Shown: piece after piece, positions 1 through 6,628 of the stretch
Layout: each line of letters opens with the position of its first letter
How positions within the stretch are numbered: position 1 is the stretch's first letter
DNA from: Candidatus Heimdallarchaeum endolithica
GTDB lineage: Archaea; Asgardarchaeota; Heimdallarchaeia; Heimdallarchaeales; Heimdallarchaeaceae
Direction: 5' to 3'
DNA: 64,000 nucleotides
Assembly: GCA_021513715.1 (NCBI GenBank)
Contig: CP084167.1
Location: 1,566,571 to 1,630,570, forward strand
Made by a program: the position numbers and the translations under genes
Notes under the pieces: model-generated
Told to the model about the DNA's origin: nothing
What the model saw: the letters and a program-made list of their open reading frames with translations, nothing else
The model's database searches: none

Positions 1-127
1 TAGATGAAGGTTTACTCATTGAGAAGTTTAGGTTTTAAAGATATAAAAATTTGGTGTGATTCGAGCCATTATTTTATAATTTCAATTTTGAATCAAAAAA
101 ACAAACTGCTTGGATTAGGCTATCAAA

Positions 128-141
128 ACTTTATTATATAA
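128..141 (+). promoter_or_regulatory. TATA box for the 2-phosphoglycerate kinase-like gene
   Basis: The AT-rich stretch CTTTATTATATA ends about 23 bases before the ATG at 164. That is the spacing expected of an archaeal TATA box whose transcript starts at or near the start codon. No Shine-Dalgarno sequence precedes the gene, so a leaderless mRNA is likely. This is inferred from spacing and composition only. Confidence 0.5.
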
Positions 142-163
142 AAACTATCAATTTTTTCTCAAT

Positions 164-1054
164 ATGAACTTTGAATCCCCAATATACGTGAAGAGAGAAC
201 AAGCAAGTTACTTATTTAGTAGAGGGATTCTGGCTACAAGATTAGAAGTTATAGGGCTTAAGTTTCAGCAAGCATATGAGTTATCAAACAAAATCTATCT
301 AAAAATCAAGAAATTACACAAAAATACCATATCAAAGAGTAAACTGGACGAATTTGTCTATAATTCAATTAAACAAGAATACTCTAAAGAGTTAGCAGAA
401 GAATACTTAATGATTGAAAAATTAAGAGATACAAGTATCCCTCTATGGATTGTTATTGCAGGAGCTATTGGAGTAGGAAAAAGTACTTTGTCAAGGAAAA
501 TTGCTTCTGATTTTGGAATTAGACATGTAATTGGAACAGACATAGTAAGGGACATTCTAAGAAAAACTCTCTCTAAAGATATTGCTCCACAGTTACACAC
601 TCCATCATATCTAGCATATAAAACATTGAGACCAATTTATAATACACGTTATGATGAAGTGATTATTGGTTACGAAAATCACTCGAAGTATGTTAATATA
701 GGAATTGAAGCTTTACTAAATAGAGCTGCAATGGAAAATATTTCTATAATAATTGAAGGAGAGCACTTATTACCTTCTTTTTTTGACAAAGAAACAATAA
801 AAATCTCTAATCTAATTTACATAACTATATCTCTAGAAGATGAAAAGGTGCATTTGGAAAATTTAAGTTCACAGTATTCTAGAGAAAAAGATGAGCTAAT
901 TAAGCATTTCAAGAATATTCGAAAAATTCATGATTTCCTTGTTCATGAAACAAAGATCAGAAAACTACCAGTCATTGAATCTAATGATAAAGAGGCAGTT
1001 CTTGCAAATGTTAGGAAATACATAATTGAAAAAACTAAAAAGGTAATTTTCTGA
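164..1054 (+). CDS. 2-phosphoglycerate kinase-like P-loop kinase with N-terminal ATP-cone
   Basis: The 296-residue protein starts with an ATP-cone-like segment (about residues 5-90), followed by a P-loop kinase domain with Walker A GAIGVGKST at 100-108. Next comes a GTDIVRD segment typical of archaeal 2-phosphoglycerate kinases. Those enzymes phosphorylate 2-phosphoglycerate to 2,3-bisphosphoglycerate; in methanogens this leads to cyclic 2,3-bisphosphoglycerate. The ATP-cone suggests nucleotide-responsive control. No cyclic 2,3-bisphosphoglycerate synthetase lies in the window, so the physiological product is uncertain and another small-molecule substrate is possible. The ATG at 164 is chosen because a TATA box sits at leaderless spacing upstream. 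The DUF89 phosphatase gene follows 45 bases downstream on the same strand. Confidence 0.7.
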   Translation: MNFESPIYVKREQASYLFSRGILATRLEVIGLKFQQAYELSNKIYLKIKKLHKNTISKSKLDEFVYNSIKQEYSKELAEEYLMIEKLRDTSIPLWIVIAGAIGVGKSTLSRKIASDFGIRHVIGTDIVRDILRKTLSKDIAPQLHTPSYLAYKTLRPIYNTRYDEVIIGYENHSKYVNIGIEALLNRAAMENISIIIEGEHLLPSFFDKETIKISNLIYITISLEDEKVHLENLSSQYSREKDELIKHFKNIRKIHDFLVHETKIRKLPVIESNDKEAVLANVRKYIIEKTKKVIF

Positions 1055-1099
1055 ACGGTATACAACATAGTTTCTGAACTAAAATCAAATAGTAAAATA

Positions 1100-1954
1100 G
1101 TGAACCAAATGGTAACAGATCAAGTTTGTTTAGAATGTATAAAAAGAACAGCAGAAAGAGCAATAAATAAATTAAAAATAAATGAACCTCAAAAGAAAAA
1201 TATTGTTAAAAATATCAATCTATTATTAGAGAAAATAGATAAAACATATTCGCCAATCGAGATAAATTTTGAGGTTTTCAGTAAAATAAGTTCTCTTTCA
1301 GGGATTTATGATCCATTGAAAGAATTAAAAGAACAATCTAATCTTAATGCCTATCAACTTTTACCTTATGTTAAAGAAGAAAAGAGAAAATCAAAAGATG
1401 TTTTATTTTCACTTATTAAAGCAGCAGTAGCAGGAAATATTATTGATTTCTCTATTGATAAAGAAGTAAATCTTCAAAAAACTCTAAAAGAAGTGTTAAA
1501 AAGTAACTTCGCAATAAATGATTACAAACTATTCCTTGAAAAACTAAAAGATGCAAAAAAGGTACAGCTTTTAACAGATAATGCGGGAGAAATTATTTTT
1601 GATTTAGAGTTGTTAGCCTTTCTACAGAAGAGATTAAATAAAAAAGTCATTATAATAACAAAACGTTATCCTTTTTCTAACGATATTACACTAAAAGAAG
1701 TTAAAACTCTAACTAAAAAAATCAAATTGAAAGGAAAAATAATTAGTATTAATAACAAAAATTATCAAAATTACAAGAATGAAATAAAGAAGAAACTAGA
1801 CAACAAAGCAGTAGTTATAAGTAAAGGACAGGGGAATTATGAACTTTTGTCAGACGAAAAACTGAATATTTTCTTCCTTTTAATGATGAAATGCCCTATT
1901 ATTGCTAAAGAAATAGGTTGTAATGTTGGAGATGTAGTCTTTTTTCAAAAATAA
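1100..1954 (+). CDS. DUF89 family damage-control phosphatase
   Basis: The protein (284 residues) matches the DUF89/ARMT1-like metal-dependent phosphatase family. Visible hallmarks are a CLEC motif at residues 9-12, a central DNAGEI motif at about 160-165 that would hold the metal-binding Asp-Asn, and a KGQGNYE motif near residue 240. The family removes phosphate from damaged or surplus phosphometabolites. The N-terminal CxxC is typical of the archaeal subfamily. The start is GTG at 1100; an ATG three codons later at 1109 would serve equally. Being just downstream of a sugar-phosphate kinase fits a metabolite-repair or phosphate-balancing role, but the substrate cannot be read from the sequence. 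Confidence 0.8.
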   Translation: MNQMVTDQVCLECIKRTAERAINKLKINEPQKKNIVKNINLLLEKIDKTYSPIEINFEVFSKISSLSGIYDPLKELKEQSNLNAYQLLPYVKEEKRKSKDVLFSLIKAAVAGNIIDFSIDKEVNLQKTLKEVLKSNFAINDYKLFLEKLKDAKKVQLLTDNAGEIIFDLELLAFLQKRLNKKVIIITKRYPFSNDITLKEVKTLTKKIKLKGKIISINNKNYQNYKNEIKKKLDNKAVVISKGQGNYELLSDEKLNIFFLLMMKCPIIAKEIGCNVGDVVFFQK

Positions 1955-2008
1955 TCTTTCTATGCCAAATTACTAAAAAAGATTATAAACAAACTGATTT
2001 AAGTCAAA

Positions 2009-2142
2009 ATAACGAGATATTTATTCATTGTAAAACCTCACTCAAGAAATGGTGAAGTAAAAAAAATGGGCATTAGTAGAAGAAGAAATTAAAAGAAGAG
2101 ATCTAGATTACCAAGTGCAGCTTACGAAAAAAAGAAGGCATG
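2009..2142 (+). pseudogene. 5' fragment of an interrupted diacylglycerol/sphingosine-kinase-like gene
   Basis: This is the amino-terminal piece of the lipid kinase gene that continues at 3989. From 2021 the frame reads LFIVKPHSRNGEVKK, matching the family's opening beta strand and glycine loop. An 8-A run at 2059-2066 then shifts the frame by +1, after which it reads WALVEEEIKRRDLDYQVQ and LTKKRRHA, ending at CATG 2139-2142. A TATA-like ATTATAAA at about 1982-1989 lies about 25 bases before an ATA codon at 2009, which may be a decayed ATG. An in-frame stop at 2000 rules out an earlier start. Removing one A and joining to 3993 restores a continuous kinase sequence (RRHATEIT). The frameshift could also be an assembly error in the A run. 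Confidence 0.75.
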
Positions 2143-2160
2143 CTTCTATTTTTTACGTAA
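2122..2160. repeat. Palindromic hairpin at the left end of the TnpB element
   Basis: TTACG + A-run + GAAG, then central GCATGC, then TTCTA + T-run + ACGTAA form a near-perfect inverted repeat of about 38 bases. The left arm is kinase coding sequence and the right arm is the first 18 bases of the element, so the hairpin exists only because of the insertion. The left-hand CATG (2139-2142) sits in its centre. Confidence 0.6.
2143..2160. repeat. Left terminal inverted repeat of the TnpB element
   Basis: The sequence TTCTATTTTTTACGTAA pairs with the reverse complement of the right end (ATTTACTTTTTTACGTAA). The inner 12 bases TTTTTTACGTAA are identical. A similar terminus occurs at both ends of the element at 34813-35187. 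Confidence 0.65.
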
Positions 2161-2283
2161 TTTACAGCTGTTGAGGAAGAAGGAGGAAAAAGAGAAGAGA
2201 GGAAGGAGAGGGGTTTTTATAGGGAAAAAAAGTAAAATAAAAAGAGAAGAAGAAAAAATAAAACAGAAAGAGGAAGGAAAAAA

Positions 2284-3744
2284 ATGGTGGAGGACGTCGT
2301 CAAAACCTTGAAAGTGAGAATAAAGAAGGAGGTATTGACGACGAGGAAGAAGGAAAGGCTAAGGCGAATAACGGGGAGAGACACGAGGATAATAGAGAAG
2401 TATGTGAGAATAATACATCATAACAGAAGAAAAATATGTACTAAAACTAAAAAAGGGAAAATAAGAGTGCATAGAGGAAAATTAGATGAACTGACACTAA
2501 CTACTTCAAAAGTTAAAGAAGAAGAGAGAAGAACAACTGTTCCTCACGATCTGAAGAAAATGTTCCCTTATTGTTCTCACAATGAATTCCAAGAGTGTAG
2601 AGATATAGCCGTACAATTATATGAACAAGGGTATAGACCCAGTCCTACTCGTCCTCCAATAAAGAGAGCAAGAAGACAATTAATTAACAAAAAGAGGTTC
2701 ATTCTCGTTCATCTGCCAAAAGAGAAGAATAACACTCTCACTCGTTGGTGGGTGGGGATAAGAGACTCGTTAGATACGTGGAAAAGAAACACTCCTTATC
2801 ATCAGAAACTATGGTTACCTTTAGAGATGAGCACTTTCCACCAGAAGGAATTGAAGAAAGGGAGAATAAAAAGTCTAGAACTAAGATATAGACATTCTAC
2901 ACGTGAGTGGTGGGTATATTTCCAACTGAGAGTTCTTCCTCCTTCTTTTTATCTCACAAGTCAAGGAGATAATTCTTCTTCTCTTCCCCCAGCTGTGCTG
3001 GGAATAGATCTAGGTATAAACATTCTTGCTACAGGAGTGTTACTGACCCCTAAAAAGAAGTTAACAAACAAAGAGATAAAGTTTTGGTATACCAAACAGT
3101 GGAATAGAGTCAATCATAGATATAAACTTAAACTTTCCCGTCTTCAGAGGAAAGGGGATTTAAATGACCAGTCGGGTAAAAAACACCAACTTTACCGTTT
3201 TCTCGGTCTTCTCCGAAGAAGATATAGAAACGTTAAACAAGCATATATTCACCAATTTATAAACGATGTTGTGCAGACGATAGAGACCTATGCACGAAGG
3301 TATGACCTATTCGTCGTTGTAGGTTACCCTAAACACATTCGAGAGGAGAAAGAAAAAGGAAAAGGTAAAAGTAGTCGTAAGTTTCGTAGAAAACTTCACC
3401 AGTGGAATTTTTTTCTTATTCTTGCTCTTCTCCGTCGGGCATTGATATTAAGCGGTTTTGAACCTCACCGAATATTAACGATAGAGGAAAAAGGGACATC
3501 TTCTCACTGTGCTCGTTGTGGGAGGAAAGTTATCCGTCCAGTAAGAGGTTTAGTGCATTGCCCCTCTTGCGATTACACTTTCCACTCTGACCTCACAGGA
3601 GCAATGAATATCGCTCGTAAGTTCCTTGGTTCTCTTTTTCGTCCTCGAGGAACTACTATTACTGATTACCTCACTGGTTATAGATACAGTTCTACCCATT
3701 TCACCGTTTGTCGAGGGCTCAGCCATTGGTTGCAGCCCCAGTAG
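2284..3744 (+). CDS. tnpB: TnpB family RNA-guided nuclease (IS200/IS605 OrfB) with altered RuvC-II
   Basis: The protein (486 residues) has an arginine/lysine-rich N-terminal half and a C-terminal RuvC-like nuclease. RuvC-I is GIDLGIN at 240-246 (Asp242). The four-cysteine zinc finger is C409, C412, C426, C429. RuvC-III is HSDLTGAMNIA with Asp436. At the RuvC-II position, where TnpB proteins usually read hydrophobic-E-D-L, this protein reads VVVGYPK (344-350), so the usual glutamate is Gly347. Glu401/Glu402, just before TSSHCARC, could supply the missing carboxylate. Length is a little above the usual 370-450. TnpB cuts DNA matching a guide carried in an RNA made from the 3' end of its own element. 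No TnpA is present, so mobility would need a partner elsewhere. The start is ATG after a GAGGAAGG purine tract. Confidence 0.9.
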   Translation: MVEDVVKTLKVRIKKEVLTTRKKERLRRITGRDTRIIEKYVRIIHHNRRKICTKTKKGKIRVHRGKLDELTLTTSKVKEEERRTTVPHDLKKMFPYCSHNEFQECRDIAVQLYEQGYRPSPTRPPIKRARRQLINKKRFILVHLPKEKNNTLTRWWVGIRDSLDTWKRNTPYHQKLWLPLEMSTFHQKELKKGRIKSLELRYRHSTREWWVYFQLRVLPPSFYLTSQGDNSSSLPPAVLGIDLGINILATGVLLTPKKKLTNKEIKFWYTKQWNRVNHRYKLKLSRLQRKGDLNDQSGKKHQLYRFLGLLRRRYRNVKQAYIHQFINDVVQTIETYARRYDLFVVVGYPKHIREEKEKGKGKSSRKFRRKLHQWNFFLILALLRRALILSGFEPHRILTIEEKGTSSHCARCGRKVIRPVRGLVHCPSCDYTFHSDLTGAMNIARKFLGSLFRPRGTTITDYLTGYRYSSTHFTVCRGLSHWLQPQ

Positions 3745-3919
3745 ACAAAAAGGAAAGCACTAATTCTCTCCTCTTGTGTTAGAGTTAGTTCTTTCTTTTT
3801 TGTCTCTCGTGGAGTGAAGAAAAGAGTTTTTAGTTCTTTTCTTCTTTATGATTCCCACGATTCGTGTATGCTGTCTGTCTCAACCCCTTCATAGCATTGT
3901 ATGGCTTGGTTGAGTTCAA
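3714..3919 (+). ncRNA. Putative omega-RNA region: hairpins at the tnpB 3' end
   Basis: TnpB guide RNAs are transcribed from the end of tnpB and its downstream flank. Here a GGGCT/AGCCC hairpin overlaps the last codons. A long imperfect hairpin follows at 3744-3804 (GACAAAAAGGAAAG paired with CTTTCTTTTTTGTC), then another at 3808-3859 (CGTGG...CCACG enclosing GAAGAAAAGA/TTCTTTTCTTC), and a third at 3879-3914 (CTCAACC/GGTTGAG). TTCAA follows at 3915-3919, a sequence often seen where the scaffold meets the guide. However, about 70 more bases separate this from the mapped right end at 3988, so the guide boundary is unclear. Confidence 0.5.
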
Positions 3920-3970
3920 GAGATTAAACTTTTACTTATTTTTCTCTTGCAAGACTGAGTGCGAAAAACT

Positions 3971-3988
3971 TTACGTAAAAAAGTAAAT
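3971..3988. repeat. Right terminal inverted repeat of the TnpB element
   Basis: TTACGTAAAAAAGTAAAT directly precedes CATGCAA. The same right end, with two differences, occurs at 35170-35187 in an unrelated gene. Finding about 24 nearly identical bases at the resumption point of two unrelated genes marks it as element end rather than host sequence. Confidence 0.65.
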
Positions 3989-4792
3989 CATGCAACAGAA
4001 ATAACAAAAGACAATATTAAGGATTTTGATGTTTTTGTTTCTTGTGGTGAAGATGGAACAGTTAATGGAATTATAAATGGTTTAGCTGAAACAGATAAAA
4101 CTCTTGGGATACTACCCATAGGTAACGGAAATGATTACGCGACCTTACTTAGCGTTAAAGGATCATATATTCAAGCTCTTAATATTCTTGAAGAAAATAA
4201 AAAAACAGAATTAAACCTTGGGTTTGCTATCGCTGACACAAAACACTATTTTGCAAACATAGCAGAAACAGGAATCACTTCAGTAATCGCTAAAGCTTCA
4301 TATACTGAATTAAAATGGATAAAAGGATTACCAAAGTATTATATTCTTGGATTAAAAAAAATTTCCAGCTATAAACCTATTCAAGCTCACATCAGAGTTG
4401 ATAATTATGAAAGAAAAACAAAACTAATTGTTTGTGCTATTGGCCTTGGTTATCGTTTTGGAGGAGGATTTAACGTTTTACCTGGAAATAAACCCTATTT
4501 TGGAGACTTTCAAGTTTGTATTGCTGGTGATGTACCAAAATGGAAATGGTACTGGATGATCAACAAAATAAAAAATGGTACACATGGGGATATTAAAGGA
4601 GTGAATTTTGTAAGAGGAAAAAAAATCGAAATAGAAACTGAAAAACAATTACCTATTGAAGGAGAAGGAGAAGTATTTAGCGAAAATTCAACTAAAGCAA
4701 CATTTGAGTTATCACAATCAAAGTTAAAAATTATTGTTGGAAAAGAATTCTTAAAAAACAAGATTGAATTTGAAACAAGAAACAAAAAGTAA
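3989..4792 (+). pseudogene. 3' fragment of the diacylglycerol/sphingosine-kinase-like gene
   Basis: This is the larger remainder of the interrupted lipid kinase. It carries the nucleotide-binding segment VSCGEDGTVNG (family GGDGT), LGILPIGNGND (family LGIIPxGTGND), and a C-terminal IEGEGEVF segment. The family phosphorylates diacylglycerol-like or other lipid substrates at the membrane face. The apparent GTG start at 3959 lies inside the inserted element and the first ~60 residues are missing, so the frame open there is not a real gene start. Joined to 2009-2142 after removal of one A, it gives a family-length protein of about 310 residues. Apart from the truncation this part has no stops, suggesting recent disruption. 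Confidence 0.8.
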
Positions 4793-4878
4793 TATAACAG
4801 AAATTTTGATTTCTTAATAAACTTTATTTTTTTAAAAATGGTTAATATAATCAATAATATCTTTCTGAGGAAAATCTA

Positions 4879-5331
4879 ATGCATAAGGGGTTTATAACAA
4901 GAGAACTCACTAGTGAAGAAATAAGCCACAAAAAGATATTCATTAAAATCGAAGATAGAGTCTTGTTTCCCCGAGGTATCTTTTTCATAGATTATTTAGA
5001 TAATTCATTTGGAGTTTACTTATCAGACAAAGGTTTTTTGGAGGGATTAGAACAGTGGTTTAATGAATTTCCTTCTTTAAAAAAAGGAGATATTATTATT
5101 ATTGCTAAACACAGTTCTGGTTTTTCCTTAAATACTACATCACCAATAGTTCAATCTCAGATTTCTTTAATAATGGAAATGCAGAGGGTACAGATGTTAA
5201 CTGTAGATGATATTCTATGTCCTAACTGTTACTACTCTCTAGAAGAGGAAAAACTACCTAAAAATTCTCCTCATTTGTTAAAATTAAAATGCAGTCGATG
5301 TGGTTTTATTCTTATAAAAACCAAAATTTAA
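4879..5331 (+). CDS. Zinc-ribbon protein of unknown function, tandem paralogue 1
   Basis: The 150-residue protein has a conserved N-terminal domain (about residues 1-95: MHKGFITRELTSEE, then FGVYL..GFLEGLEQWF and GDIIIIAK) and a C-terminal four-cysteine zinc ribbon (CPNC near 114, CSRCGF near 138). It is clearly homologous along its whole length to the next gene at 5394, so the pair arose by tandem duplication. I recognise no family for the N-terminal domain. Zinc ribbons of this shape commonly bind nucleic acid or protein partners. The ATG start has no strong ribosome site; a T-rich tract lies just upstream. Confidence 0.8.
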   Translation: MHKGFITRELTSEEISHKKIFIKIEDRVLFPRGIFFIDYLDNSFGVYLSDKGFLEGLEQWFNEFPSLKKGDIIIIAKHSSGFSLNTTSPIVQSQISLIMEMQRVQMLTVDDILCPNCYYSLEEEKLPKNSPHLLKLKCSRCGFILIKTKI

Positions 5332-5393
5332 TTTTAAAGGAAATTTGGCAGAAAATTAATTAATCAATATCATAATATGGAGTATGTTAGACA

Positions 5394-5861
5394 ATGCACG
5401 TTGGATTCATTATCCGAGAATTAACAGAAGAAGAGATTAACCATAAGTGTCTATATGTTTTTGAAAGGGACAGAATACTTTTTCCAAATGTAGGAATTCT
5501 TTTTTTTGTCGAATCATATGAAGAAACCTATGGAGTAAGAATAGATCAAGAAGGGTTTCTTAGAGGGCTAGAAACATGGTTCTCAAAGTATCCTCACAAC
5601 CCGGGCGACACAATAATCATAGCTAAAACAGCTGAAAGTTTTTCTTTAAGTAGTTCTTCTGAACTCATTCAACAAATTATTGGAGAAACATACGAAAAAG
5701 TTCGTGTCGATGAAATGGATGAAAAATCTGAATCATGCCCAAATTGTCAATATCAATTAGAAAGGGCGGCGAAAAAGGAAGATCGTACCATTTTCAAGTG
5801 TGCTCGTTGTGGGTTTACTATGGTTAGAAGAATAAAAGATAATGAAAGTAAAGAGAACTAA
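5394..5861 (+). CDS. Zinc-ribbon protein of unknown function, tandem paralogue 2
   Basis: The 155-residue second copy opens MHVGFIIRELTEEE, has a matching GFLRGLETWF segment, GDTIIIAK, and a C-terminal ribbon CPNC...CARCGF. It shares roughly half its N-terminal residues with paralogue 1 but diverges in the linker between the domains. The short charged tail after the ribbon is unique to this copy. Function is unknown. It ends 10 bases from the convergent B-box gene. Confidence 0.8.
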   Translation: MHVGFIIRELTEEEINHKCLYVFERDRILFPNVGILFFVESYEETYGVRIDQEGFLRGLETWFSKYPHNPGDTIIIAKTAESFSLSSSSELIQQIIGETYEKVRVDEMDEKSESCPNCQYQLERAAKKEDRTIFKCARCGFTMVRRIKDNESKEN

Positions 5862-5871
5862 GTTTTTCATT

Positions 5872-6141
5872 TTAGGTATAAACAAACAGAGCACTCCCAA
5901 TTACTCCCAAAATGAGAATTAGAAATATCGATGTAATAAGAATGTTTTTTATTTTTTCTATTCTCAAACACTTAGGACATAATAAAAGTTTAACATTTTG
6001 TGGCTTTTGAGGTGAAAACATTGCTGAAATAGCATTTGTTTTCCAATATTCATTAGTACAAGAAGTGCAAATAGGTTTATAGCACCTATCACATTTTGTT
6101 TCTGCTTTGACTTCTGTGTGAATATAACATTTTTCTTCCAT
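5872..6141 (-). CDS. Small B-box-like zinc finger protein with C-terminal membrane anchor
   Basis: The 89-residue product of the ATG at 6141 starts MEEKCYIHTEVKAETKC with CDRC and CTSC after it, a B-box-type zinc finger pattern (Cys-His-Cys-Cys). A second CPKC near residue 57 follows. The last 24 residues are a single hydrophobic helix, so the finger would face the cytoplasm from a tail-anchored position. A TTG three codons upstream is an alternative start. B-box fingers mediate protein contacts and recur in Asgard archaeal genomes. No partner can be inferred from the neighbours. Confidence 0.7.
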   Translation of the reverse strand: MEEKCYIHTEVKAETKCDRCYKPICTSCTNEYWKTNAISAMFSPQKPQNVKLLLCPKCLRIEKIKNILITSIFLILILGVIGSALFVYT

Positions 6142-6331
6142 TATAATCAACCAAGTTATTGAAGCCTCAGAAAAAGTCGTTACATCATCATTCAGCTCGT
6201 TGCAACTTCATCATAGGCATGTAAGTTTTTTCTATAGTTTTAAAACCGTTTCTCTTCTACTCAATTTTATTGAATTTGAGTTAAATGTTTTTAAAATTAA
6301 AAATCAGGATTCCCTGATTAAAAACAAATTA

Positions 6332-6406
6332 TGGAGCCCCGGAGGGGAATTGAACCCCTGACCTGCGGATTACGAATCCGACGCTTTACCACTTAGCCAC
6401 CGAGGC
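6332..6406 (-). tRNA. tRNA-Thr (CGT anticodon)
   Basis: On the minus strand the acceptor GCCTCGG pairs with CCGGGGC. A three-pair D stem, an anticodon loop TTCGTAA giving CGT, and a T arm with TTCAATT follow. The discriminator is T, as usual for archaeal tRNA-Thr, and CCA is encoded. No intron is present. The base pair at 27:43 appears mismatched (T-C). Confidence 0.93.
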
Positions 6407-6628
6407 GAAGTATTCTTTTTTGAAGGTTTCTTTGTTTGTTCCCTTTTTAATTCTAAAAATTTTTTCATTTGTGATAATGCGAGGGAATTCAATATTCATA
6501 TAATAATGACTGGGATTTTTTCTGTATGATGTGTTGCAGGGTTGGGTAGAGCTCCGAAGAAATTGAGCAAAATTTCAGCTCATATCATCAAAGTATTACA
6601 ACGTCATTTATTTAGAACCATATTATTC

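Larger units (their letters stand above)
2143..3988 (+). mobile_element. TnpB-bearing insertion element with short inverted termini, flanked by CATG
   Basis: About 1.85 kb interrupts a lipid kinase gene. CATG occurs on both sides (2139-2142 and 3989-3992). The termini are imperfect inverted repeats ending in TTTTTTACGTAA (left 2143-2160, right 3971-3988). The only gene is tnpB, with no TnpA-like transposase, as in IS1341-type elements; these normally have no terminal inverted repeats. Behind tnpB are three hairpins. A purine-rich leader (about 2171-2283) precedes tnpB. The interior is visibly less AT-rich than the flanks. The non-coding element at 34813-35187 has the same ends. Exact boundaries are inferred from the reconstructed host gene and could be off by a few bases because CATG is repeated. 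Confidence 0.75.

Noticed and set aside
3..38. Frame ending in TAA that reads DEGLLIEKFRF, possible 3' end of a gene beyond the left edge
   Set aside because: Only 11 codons are in the window, too few to support a call.
2059..2066. Programmed +1 frameshift in the A8 run
   Set aside because: The gene is already interrupted downstream by the element, so decay or a sequencing error is a simpler explanation.
3959..3988. GTG start for the lipid kinase 3' part
   Set aside because: The GTG lies inside the inserted element's right end and the family N-terminus is missing, so it is a truncated fragment, not a gene start.
3968..3991. A 22-base target-site duplication around the TnpB element
   Set aside because: The left copy TTACGAAAAAAAGAAGGCATGC and right copy differ at several positions, while the right copy matches the other element's end; it is better read as an element terminus, leaving only CATG as the repeated target.
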